Source of the DNA: Actinomycetes bacterium
GTDB taxonomy: Bacteria; Actinomycetota; Acidimicrobiia; Acidimicrobiales; Palsa-688
NCBI GenBank assembly: GCA_021808665.1
Contig: JAKBBA010000006.1
Span: 40,937 to 104,936 of the forward strand
DNA: 64,000 nt
Direction: 5' to 3'
Every line of letters starts with the position of its first letter. Positions within the stretch are counted from its first letter, which is position 1. Positions 7,405 through 14,756 of this stretch are shown here, in pieces. The notes below the pieces were generated by a model that did not search any database, was not told where the DNA came from, and saw nothing but the letters and a program-made list of their open reading frames with translations. The translations under genes were made by a program, and so were the position numbers.

Positions 7405-9095
7405 TTGGTAACTCCCTTGGATCGGGGGCTCTCGGCGTCAAGGGTAAGGCCCGCCGACGACGAGAAAGTCACGGCCCCGCCGTTGCTTTTCACTGCGATG
7501 GAGCCGATGGTCAAGTTGGTGAAGTCGGGGTCACCGGCGAGTTGGGTGATCCACTGCGCCGCCGAGGGGAGCCCTCCGGTGCCCTGCACGGCGAAGGTGA
7601 CGTTCCCCACCGGTAACGGGCCGGCCGGGCGGGTAGACGCCGTCGACCCCGCAGCCGGGGCGGTCCTCGTGCCGCTGAAGCTCGTGATGCTCAGCTGGGG
7701 AGGCAACACGCCGGCGAACTGGCCGAGCACCCGCACCCAGTCGACGTCGCCTTTCAGCGCCGTCGACACCAAGCCGGCGCGAGCCTGAGCTTGTGAGTGC
7801 ACGGATGTCAACGTCTGGAGGTGGGAAACCTCGGAGGTCAGCGCCGGGACCTTGGCCTGCTCGGCCTTGGCGCTCGCCTGGGCGTGGTGAACTGCGGAGA
7901 GCTCGGCGACGCCGCCGACGGCGAGGAGCGCTGCCGCAACCCCGACGCCGGCGATGGCCATCATCGACAGCCGCTTCGCCCGTCTAGAGGCGAGAACCTC
8001 GTCGGGGAGGATCGACAGGCGGATCAGAGGAGCGTCGGTCGGCCACAGGGCGAGGCCTACCGCTGTCGCCGCTCCGGCGCCGATAGCCCTCAGCTGGTCC
8101 TCGTCGTAGGGCAGGGCGGAACAGTCGAGAGTTGCGAGCGGATCCAAAAGGCGAACCTCCACCGGAAGGTTGCCTCCTATGGAAGCCGCCAAGCCCATCG
8201 TGAGAGCAGCTCCGCCGGTGATGAGAAGCTTGTCGATGGCGCCGTTGTTGGCCTGGGAGACGAAGAAGTCGATGGTCGCCCGGATCTCCTCGGCTAGATC
8301 GCGAATGCCGGCCGACATCGCCTTTCTCGCCTGGACGGTGAGCGCCTGGGCTTCTGGTGCCGCATCGCCACGCTTGAGCCTTTCGGCGACGGCCACCTCG
8401 AGGTGCATTTGCTCGGAGATCGAGTCGGTGAGCTTCGAACCCCCGACGGCGAGCGACCTTATGAAGCGTGGCACGCCGCCTTGGCGAACTCCGACGGTGG
8501 TGAGCTCCGCCCCGATCGACACGACGACCTCCACCTTGGGCGACGTGGCAATCCCAGAGGGAGGCTCGGGGACCGCCCTGATCAGCGCCAGCTGTGAGGC
8601 GTCCATCACCGTCGCTTTCAGGCCGGCGGCGTTTAGAACGTCGAGATATGAGTGCAGCACCTCGCGATGCGCTGCGACCAGTAGGACCTTCTGGGTCGCC
8701 TCCCCCGAGGGGCTTTTGACGGGGTCCCCGAGGAAGCCGAAGTCGAAGCTGGCGTCGTCCATCGGAACGGGGATCAACTCTTGGCCGTCGAAGCGCAGAC
8801 TCGACCGCGTCTCCTCTGCGCTCATGGCCGGCAGTTCGGCTTGACGGACGAACACTCGGGGCCCCGACACGCCGAGCACGACCTTGGAGGTCTTGAAGCC
8901 TGTCTCGGCCCACAAACGCCGCAGCGCCTCGGTGACGCCCACCGGGTTGTTGATCTCGCCGTCCACGACGTAACCACGGGGCAAGCCGACCTGGCCGTAA
9001 CGGCGAAGGGAACGTTTACCGTCCTTCGAGACGACGATCTCGGCGGCACGGATAGCCGACGACCCGATGTCGAGTCCTATGCTTACCGACTCCAC
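7401..9095 (-). CDS. PilM-PilN fusion protein of the type IV pilus
   Basis: The 564-aa product joins two proteins that are usually separate. Residues 1-350 are a PilM/FtsA-like actin-fold ATPase: phosphate-1 motif LDIGSSAIRAAEI (8-20), a second phosphate motif VVSIGAELTTVGV (191-203) and the nucleotide motif LLITGGAAL (290-298). Residues about 358-564 look like PilN: the LPDEVLA entry motif normally found at the PilN N-terminus, a membrane segment at about 378-397, a coiled coil to 440, then a periplasmic-type domain with a Pro/Thr-rich insert. The GTG start at 9095 has a good ribosome site (GGGAGG, 5 nt spacing). Fusion would fix PilM at the membrane. Confidence 0.9.
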   Translation of the reverse strand: MESVSIGLDIGSSAIRAAEIVVSKDGKRSLRRYGQVGLPRGYVVDGEINNPVGVTEALRRLWAETGFKTSKVVLGVSGPRVFVRQAELPAMSAEETRSSLRFDGQELIPVPMDDASFDFGFLGDPVKSPSGEATQKVLLVAAHREVLHSYLDVLNAAGLKATVMDASQLALIRAVPEPPSGIATSPKVEVVVSIGAELTTVGVRQGGVPRFIRSLAVGGSKLTDSISEQMHLEVAVAERLKRGDAAPEAQALTVQARKAMSAGIRDLAEEIRATIDFFVSQANNGAIDKLLITGGAALTMGLAASIGGNLPVEVRLLDPLATLDCSALPYDEDQLRAIGAGAATAVGLALWPTDAPLIRLSILPDEVLASRRAKRLSMMAIAGVGVAAALLAVGGVAELSAVHHAQASAKAEQAKVPALTSEVSHLQTLTSVHSQAQARAGLVSTALKGDVDWVRVLGQFAGVLPPQLSITSFSGTRTAPAAGSTASTRPAGPLPVGNVTFAVQGTGGLPSAAQWITQLAGDPDFTNLTIGSIAVKSNGGAVTFSSSAGLTLDAESPRSKGVTK

Positions 9096-9322
9096 GGTCG
9101 GCCTCCCATCTGGGCTAGCGTTGACATTGCTTTTCTTATCGGCTTTACCGGCTCTTTCTTGATCGACACGACCGACGCGGAAGATGGCGAAATAGCCCTT
9201 AAGGGATCAGATATCCGGCTTTATGCACGCGAAGAGGGACCCCGCCAGATAGACGGGGTCCCTCTTATCCACTCAGGCGACGAGAGGAATCCCGCTGCCT
9301 TTGTGGTGCTATGTATTCGCGA
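9096..9322 (-). other. spacer between pilA and the pilM-pilN gene
   Basis: This 227-nt spacer contains no supportable ORF. It holds a 13-bp perfect hairpin near the pilA stop (listed separately) and, next to the pilM start, an A/T-richer patch (about 9119-9165) that stands out from the GC-rich surroundings and is a likely site for the pilMN-pilO promoter. I could not identify -35 and -10 boxes with confidence. Confidence 0.4.
9232..9266 (-). terminator. hairpin after pilA, probable terminator or processing site
   Basis: A 13-bp perfect inverted repeat (AAGAGGGACCCCG and its complement) encloses a 9-nt loop, 57 nt past the pilA stop. Neither strand has a long U-tract after the stem (the minus strand continues with CGCGTG), so termination may be partial or the stem may stabilise the pilin mRNA. 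Confidence 0.65.
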
Positions 9323-9868
9323 CTAGAAGCTGGTGTACCAGCTGCCTGCTGTCCCGTTGGTGGCTGACCCGGAGGTGGCGGCAGCCGTTGGAACGGCCGG
9401 GGAGGCGCAGCCACCGCTTGAGGTAGCGGCCCGCTGGTAGTAGGTGCCGTCAGGGCCGACGCTGTTAGCAGATGCCTGCGGGTCGTTGATCTGGGCGATG
9501 CTCCAGCACTGCCCGTCCTTGCCGAGCGCCGTGATGACGACGGCCTGGCCGCTGTCACCGGGCACGGCGTAGACCTGGTTGCCGTTCTGGCCGGTCGTTA
9601 GAGCTGCCGTTTCCCATGTGAGGCTCGGCTCCGTGGTTGTCAGGTTTGCCGAGAAGGCCTGGTTGTTGGTCCAGTAGGTCTGCTCGGCGGTCAGGGCGTT
9701 GGTCAGGTTCGACTGGGCGGCCCTTGCGTTGGCGGTGTTTCTCGCCCCGAGGAACGTCGGGATGGCGATCGCCATCAAGATGGCGATGATGAGCAGGACG
9801 ACCATGAGCTCGATGAGGGTGAAGCCCTCGTCGTCGCGCTCCCGGCGCCCCTTGATGGCATCTAGCAT
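9323..9868 (-). CDS. pilA: type IV major pilin (prepilin)
   Basis: The 181-aa prepilin has a 15-residue charged leader ending in DDEG, then FTLIELMVVLLIIAILMAIA. Cleavage by PilD after G15 gives a mature protein starting with Phe and carrying the conserved Glu at +5. A Gly/Ala-rich junction (PTFLGARNTANARA) leads to a head domain with two cysteines (in KDGQCWSI and SSGGCASP) that can form the usual C-terminal disulfide loop. The tail is Ala/Ser/Gly-rich. The gene stands alone between two hairpins, so it is probably a monocistronic, strongly expressed unit. The ribosome site is GAAAGG, 11 nt upstream of ATG 9868. Confidence 0.93.
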   Translation of the reverse strand: MLDAIKGRRERDDEGFTLIELMVVLLIIAILMAIAIPTFLGARNTANARAAQSNLTNALTAEQTYWTNNQAFSANLTTTEPSLTWETAALTTGQNGNQVYAVPGDSGQAVVITALGKDGQCWSIAQINDPQASANSVGPDGTYYQRAATSSGGCASPAVPTAAATSGSATNGTAGSWYTSF

Positions 9869-10061
9869 TCTGATTATTGCCTTTCGGTTAGTGTTTGTTC
9901 TGCTTTTTATGCAGGAGCCCGAGCACTCTAAAAGTGCTTAGTAGAGCCCCGCAGAACTATTTTCGGCGCGTGATCCCTCAACCTGAGAGACTCTTGTCTG
10001 CTATTCCGCCATTTCCGAAGTCCTGCCGAATATACCCCCTGCATCCAGGTACCTAGAGACG
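9869..10061 (-). promoter_or_regulatory. pilA upstream/leader region
   Basis: No ORF is supportable between the pilC terminator and pilA. Reading toward pilA there is a TATATT at 10034-10029 that could be a -10 box (the matching -35 is poor) and a 6-bp hairpin at 9922-9938 (stem AGCACT/AGTGCT). The segment between about 9940 and 10020 is mixed in composition and may fold. I checked it against the c-di-GMP-I riboswitch consensus from memory and found no match. Confidence 0.35.
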
Positions 10062-10107
10062 AAAAGGCCGGGCCAGCAGGGGTAACAAAACCCGCTCCCG
10101 GCCCGGC
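10062..10107 (-). terminator. Rho-independent terminator after pilC
   Basis: A long interrupted stem (GCCGGGCC at 10067-10074 pairing with GGCCCGGC at 10100-10107, extended inward by AGC/GCT and GGGT/ACCC pairs) is followed on the minus strand by TTTT (10065-10062). It lies 34 nt past the pilC stop and separates pilB-pilT-pilC from pilA. Confidence 0.85.
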
Positions 10108-10140
10108 GCTATTAGGTTAAATACTACTGGGAGGGCGGAG

Positions 10141-11370
10141 TCAGTTGTTGTTGCCTACCAGCTTGATGATGTCGAACATAGGAAGGTACAAGGCGATGAC
10201 CATAGAGCCGACCGCTGAGCCGAGAACGACTATAAGCAACGGCTCGAGGATGGAGGTGAGCGCGTCTACCGTACGCTCGACCTCTTGCTCCAAGAAGTCG
10301 GCGACCTTGCGAAGCAGGGCTTCGAGCGAACCGGTCTCCTCGCCTACTGACATCATCTGCGTCACCATAGGGGGGAACACCGGGTGATCGGCGAGGGGGC
10401 GCGTGAGTGGCTCTCCCCTTTTGGCCCCCTCGGCTATCGCCTTGACACCGCGGGCGACGACAGTGTTACCGACCGTCTCGGAGGTGATCTCAAGCGACTC
10501 CAGGACGGGTACGCCCGCCCCTAACAGGGTAGACAGCGTAGCGGCGAAGCGCGCCAAGGCAGTCTTTCTCAGCAGAGCACCGAAGACCGGCAGTCTAAGC
10601 AGCAGCGAGTCCCGGGTGGACTTACCCGCCGGAGTGCGAACCCAGCGTCGGTAGAGCACGACGAGGGCGATGACAGCCAAGAGCACGAACGGCGCCCCGT
10701 GCACCGCTATGTTCGATATGGACACGAGCAGAAGCGTCGGAGCTGGGAGCTTCCCTCCAAGCTGGGCGTACATGTTCTTGAAGATCGGTACGACGAAGAG
10801 GATCATCGCAGAGAGGATCCCGAGTACGAGCGCCAGCACCGATATCGGGTAGGTCATAGCGCTGCGGATCTTTCCTCGCAGAGCCACCTGCTTCTCGATG
10901 GTGTCCGCCAGGTCTGTGAGAGTGCGGTCGAGGCTACCGCCCACCTCGCCGGCTCTGACCATCGAACGGTAGAGGTTGTTGAACTCCTTGGGGTGACGTC
11001 CCAACGCCTGCGAAAGAGACGAACCCGACTCGATGTCAGCTCGGACTTGGTCGATGACAGTCGCCAGTTGTTTGTTCTCGGTCTGAACGGCCAGGATGGA
11101 CAAGCTGCGCAGCAGCGTGAGCCCCGATGCCACCATCGTCGCGAACTGGCGGCTGAAGACGGCGATCTCCTTGAGCTTCACCCGGTTCGTGAAGCCCGGG
11201 ATGGCGATCTCTCGTTTGAAGCCGGGACCGGCCTTCTTGTCGATGCTGATCGGGACGTATCCCATCTGGCGGAGACGGTTGGCTACAAGCGCCGTGCTCT
11301 CTGCGTCGATCGACCCAGATATCACCTTGCCGGCGGTGTCGCGCACCTTGTACGCGTACGTGGTAGGCAT
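10141..11370 (-). CDS. pilC: type IV pilus platform protein PilC
   Basis: PilC is the polytopic platform that couples the PilB/PilT motors to pilin insertion and removal. The 409-aa product shows two tandem T2SSF domains (about residues 70-195 and 270-395), each with the family pattern FSRQFATMVASGLTLLRSL or FAATLSTLLGAGVPVLESL. It has three main membrane segments and ends with LYLPMFDIIKLVGNN, near identical to typical PilC C-termini. The N-terminal YAYKVRDTAGKVISGSIDA is also canonical. Its start abuts the pilT stop (1-nt overlap), implying coupled translation. Confidence 0.95.
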   Translation of the reverse strand: MPTTYAYKVRDTAGKVISGSIDAESTALVANRLRQMGYVPISIDKKAGPGFKREIAIPGFTNRVKLKEIAVFSRQFATMVASGLTLLRSLSILAVQTENKQLATVIDQVRADIESGSSLSQALGRHPKEFNNLYRSMVRAGEVGGSLDRTLTDLADTIEKQVALRGKIRSAMTYPISVLALVLGILSAMILFVVPIFKNMYAQLGGKLPAPTLLLVSISNIAVHGAPFVLLAVIALVVLYRRWVRTPAGKSTRDSLLLRLPVFGALLRKTALARFAATLSTLLGAGVPVLESLEITSETVGNTVVARGVKAIAEGAKRGEPLTRPLADHPVFPPMVTQMMSVGEETGSLEALLRKVADFLEQEVERTVDALTSILEPLLIVVLGSAVGSMVIALYLPMFDIIKLVGNNN

Positions 11371-12926
11371 CAGCGGACCCCTCCGACGAGACGGCGAAGG
11401 TCGTCCTCGTTATGGCAGCGTTCCAGGGCCACGTCGAGCCCGATCGCCGACGAGCGGACCAAAGCGGCGAGGGACTGGTCCATGGTTTGCATGCCGAACT
11501 GCCCGCCGGCCTGCATCGAGCTGTACACCTGGTGGGTCTTGCCCTCCCGGATGAGGTTTCGGATGGCGGGAGTGGCGACCATCACTTCGCAAGCTACGGT
11601 ACGTCCCCTGCCGTTAGCTCTGGGAAGCAACTGCTGGGTAACGACGGCCTGGAGCGCAGCCGCAAGCTGCACGCGGATCTGCTGTTGCTGGTGGGAGGGA
11701 AACACGTCGATGATGCGGTCGATGGATTGAGGGGCGTCTTGGGTGTGCAAGGTCCCGAACACGAGGTGGCCGGTCTCGGCTGCGGTCAGGGCGGTCGAGA
11801 TGGTCTCGAGGTCTCGCATTTCACCCACCAAGATCACGTCGGGGTCCTGGCGAAGGACGTGCTTGAGAGCCGACGAGAACGACTTGGTGTCCTCGCCTAC
11901 CTCTCTTTGGTTGACCACCGCCCTTTTGTGACTGTGAACGAACTCGATCGGGTCCTCTACTGTCATGATGTGACACGGGCGGGTGGTGTTGACCACGTCG
12001 ACCAGCGAAGCCAAAGTCGTCGACTTCCCCGACCCGGTCGGCCCGGTCACGAGGACAAGTCCTCTCTGGAGGTTTGCGAACCCTCCGACGATAGCCGGGA
12101 TGCCGAGCGCATCGAGCGGCACGATCTTGAAGGGGATCGCCCGCAGCACGGCACCGACGGAGTCGCGCTGGATGAACACGTTCAGACGAAAACGTCCGAC
12201 CCCGGTGACGACGTGGGAAGTGTCGAGCTCGAGGTGCTCCTCGAAACGCTCCCTCTGGCGTTGCGTGAGGATGGAGTACAACAGTCGCCGGATCTCCGAC
12301 GGTGTGAGGACCTCCTGATTTGCAAGCGGGCGTATCGACCCGTCGACACGGATGCAAGGCGGTAGCCCGGCGCTGAGGTGAAGGTCCGAAGCTCCTAGGT
12401 CGACCATCTCGGTTAGAAGGTCGTTGATGTGCAGTTCCGTGGCTGCTTTGCCCTGCGAGCCCGCGGCGGCAGCGTCGCCTGCCGGGCGGTCCTCGACGCC
12501 GTAGAGGACCTCTATGGCCAAGGAGATGTCCGAAGCGGCGGCTAGGACAGGGCGGACCTGCCAACCGGTGTCGGAGGTGATGTCAGCGACCGCCTTTTGG
12601 TCCATGGGGTTCTCCATGGCGACGATCAGCTCGGTGCCGTCCATGCCGACGGCTACGGCACGCAGGCGCTGGCAGAGACCGACTGGTAGCATCCCGCCGA
12701 GGATCGCAGGGATCGGCTCGGCGTCGGGATCCCACATGGCGAGTCCGAGCTGGTCGGCTACGGCGGCGACGAGGTGGCGTTCTGCGACGAGACCTTCGCT
12801 GGAGAGGATCTTGGCCAGCGGTACCCCGGTGTCGGCTTCGCGGCGCAGAGCCGCCTCCAAGGAGTCGCGCGAGAGGACTTTGCGTTCGACGAGGAACTCC
12901 CCGACGGCCCTAGATGTGGCGAGCAT
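11370..12926 (-). CDS. pilT: PilT retraction ATPase with extra N-terminal MshEN-like domain
   Basis: PilT depolymerises pili by ATP hydrolysis. The core (about residues 165-500 of 518) has Walker A GPTGSGKST (295-303), an Asp box VEDPIEF, Walker B DVILVGEMRD (364-373), the His box HLVFGTLHT and the PilT-specific AIRNLIREGK (454-463) and GMQTMDQSL. It lacks the PilB zinc cysteines. Usual PilT proteins are about 340-370 aa. The extra 145 residues here resemble the T2SSE_N/MshEN domain of PilB and MshE, with two repeats FLVERKVLSRDSLEAAL and ILSSEGLVAERHLVAAVADQ. Such domains can bind c-di-GMP in other ATPases. A 59-nt gap follows pilB. Confidence 0.93.
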   Translation of the reverse strand: MLATSRAVGEFLVERKVLSRDSLEAALRREADTGVPLAKILSSEGLVAERHLVAAVADQLGLAMWDPDAEPIPAILGGMLPVGLCQRLRAVAVGMDGTELIVAMENPMDQKAVADITSDTGWQVRPVLAAASDISLAIEVLYGVEDRPAGDAAAAGSQGKAATELHINDLLTEMVDLGASDLHLSAGLPPCIRVDGSIRPLANQEVLTPSEIRRLLYSILTQRQRERFEEHLELDTSHVVTGVGRFRLNVFIQRDSVGAVLRAIPFKIVPLDALGIPAIVGGFANLQRGLVLVTGPTGSGKSTTLASLVDVVNTTRPCHIMTVEDPIEFVHSHKRAVVNQREVGEDTKSFSSALKHVLRQDPDVILVGEMRDLETISTALTAAETGHLVFGTLHTQDAPQSIDRIIDVFPSHQQQQIRVQLAAALQAVVTQQLLPRANGRGRTVACEVMVATPAIRNLIREGKTHQVYSSMQAGGQFGMQTMDQSLAALVRSSAIGLDVALERCHNEDDLRRLVGGVR

Positions 12927-12985
12927 GCCTTCTCCTTCGGTCTGTGGGGTGCATGGCTGTAGAAGTGGTCAACTCCCGAAAGCCT

Positions 12986-14716
12986 TCAGGCGATGACCCG
13001 GAGGATCTCTTCCATCGACGTCACGCCAGTGGCCACCTCGACCATTCCCGCCTGGCGCAGTGTCAACATTCCCTGGCCGATGGAGATCTTTCGTATGTCC
13101 TCGGTGTGGGCGCGCTCGACTATCGCCCGTTCGACTTCCTCGGTGACGACCAGCACCTCGTGGATAGCGAAGCGGCCGTGATAGCCGGTGCCCCCGCATG
13201 CGCCGCAGCCGACCGCCTGGAACGTTTCGTAGGAGTCCCCCGGCTCGCCGAGGCGTTCGAAGTCCCAGCCGGTGGCAGCCAACTCGTTCTTGTTAGGAGT
13301 GTACGCTCGCTTGCAGCGAGAGCAAAGCTTGCGGGCGAGGCGTTGAGCGACGACGCAGTCGATCGAGCTTCCCACCAGGAACGGCTCGACCCCCATCTCC
13401 ACCAGGCGGCTCGGCGTCGACGCCGCGTCGTTGGTGTGCAGTGTCGATAGGACAAGGTGTCCTGTCAGAGCGGCCTCGATGGCGATGACCGCCGTCTCTT
13501 GGTCTCGGATCTCACCGACGAGGACCACGTCGGGGTCTGATCGCAGGATGCTCCGCAGCGCCGCGGCGAAGCTGAGCCCGGCCTTGGTGTTCACCTGCAC
13601 CTGGTTGATGCCGGGGAGCTGGTACTCGACCGGATCCTCCACGGTGATCACGTTCTTGGTCTCGTCGTTGACGATGTTCAACGTCGCGTAGAGGGTCGTG
13701 GACTTGCCTGAGCCGGTGGGACCTGTGACGAGGATCGTCCCGTAGGGTTTGCGGTAGCACTGCTCGTAGCGGGCCATGTTCTCGGGAAGAAACCCGAGAT
13801 CCTGCAAACGCAAAAGCGCCGTCGACTTGTCAAGTACCCGCATCACGACTTTCTCGCCGTGCACGGTCGGTAGGGTAGCTACTCGCAGGTCGACGTCGCG
13901 CCCGGAGATCTTCGTGTTGATCCGCCCGTCTTGGGGGACTCGCCGCTCGGCGATGTTCATGTCAGCCATCACCTTGAGCCGGCTGACTATTCCAGAGTGG
14001 ATGTTCTTAGGTGGGCGCATCACCTCGTGGAGCACACCGTCGATGCGGAACCGCACTCTAAGCGAGTTGTCACCAGGTTCTATGTGGATGTCCGATGCCC
14101 GGTCAGCGATCGCCTGGCCGATCAGAAGGTTGACCAGCTTTACTATCGGCGAGTCCTCGCTGATCTCACGAACCGACGCGAGGGAGGTGTCCTCGTCGAA
14201 GACGCTCGACGCCTCCGCTGAGACGTCCTCGGCTGAGGACATCACCCGGTGGAACTTACCGATGGCTTCGACTATGGAGTTGCTGGTCGCTACCGCTATG
14301 TGAAGCTCGGCGCCGGTTACCGCCCGGATGTCGTCGATCGCGAACACGTTCGACGGGTCCGCCATCGCCACTATCAGACGACCTTCGAACCAACCGATCG
14401 GCAACGCCAGGTAGCGACGCGCCAGCGAGTCGCTCACCAGGCGAGCGGCGGCGGCGTCAACCGGATAGTCCGCCAAGTCGACGTAGTCGAGCCTGAGGTG
14501 CTTGGCTAGCGTAGCGACCAGGTCGGCTTCTGAGACGAGGTTCTCCTCTATCAAAACCCGCGTCAAACCCTCGCCCCGGGAGACGCTGAGCTGTATGGCG
14601 TGGGACAGGGAGTCCTGTCCCAGGACTCCGCCCTCCACCAACAAGGCGCCAAGCCGGTCGTCGTCGCCGAGTCCTGTAGCCGAGTTCGGCGGGAGTGGCG
14701 GCATCGGTGAGGTCAC
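12986..14716 (-). CDS. pilB: PilB pilus extension ATPase
   Basis: PilB powers pilin polymerisation. The 576-aa product has an N-terminal MshEN domain (about 20-155) beginning RLGALLVEGGVLGQDSL, the first half-motif of known c-di-GMP-binding MshEN domains. The AAA-type motor follows, with Walker A GPTGSGKST (332-340), Asp box VEDPVEY, Walker B DVVLVGEIRD and HLVLSTLHT. A zinc site is formed by C465-x2-C468 and C504-x2-C507, characteristic of extension rather than retraction ATPases. It lies between the DUF4388 gene (40 nt upstream) and pilT in an evident operon. Confidence 0.95.
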   Translation of the reverse strand: MTSPMPPLPPNSATGLGDDDRLGALLVEGGVLGQDSLSHAIQLSVSRGEGLTRVLIEENLVSEADLVATLAKHLRLDYVDLADYPVDAAAARLVSDSLARRYLALPIGWFEGRLIVAMADPSNVFAIDDIRAVTGAELHIAVATSNSIVEAIGKFHRVMSSAEDVSAEASSVFDEDTSLASVREISEDSPIVKLVNLLIGQAIADRASDIHIEPGDNSLRVRFRIDGVLHEVMRPPKNIHSGIVSRLKVMADMNIAERRVPQDGRINTKISGRDVDLRVATLPTVHGEKVVMRVLDKSTALLRLQDLGFLPENMARYEQCYRKPYGTILVTGPTGSGKSTTLYATLNIVNDETKNVITVEDPVEYQLPGINQVQVNTKAGLSFAAALRSILRSDPDVVLVGEIRDQETAVIAIEAALTGHLVLSTLHTNDAASTPSRLVEMGVEPFLVGSSIDCVVAQRLARKLCSRCKRAYTPNKNELAATGWDFERLGEPGDSYETFQAVGCGACGGTGYHGRFAIHEVLVVTEEVERAIVERAHTEDIRKISIGQGMLTLRQAGMVEVATGVTSMEEILRVIA

Positions 14717-14756
14717 TTCACAGTTCAGTTATCGGTGTCGGCGAGACGGGTTCGGC

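Noticed and set aside
36..8900. Many long open frames opposite or out of frame with real genes (for example on the plus strand at 422-997 and 3648-4445)
   Set aside because: High-GC codon use keeps shadow frames open; these have Arg/Pro/His-rich composition and no family motifs, while the other frame holds a recognised protein.
9869..10061. c-di-GMP-I (GEMM) riboswitch before pilA
   Set aside because: I searched by eye for the conserved GGGCAAACC and GGGACGCAAAGCC type blocks and did not find them on either strand.
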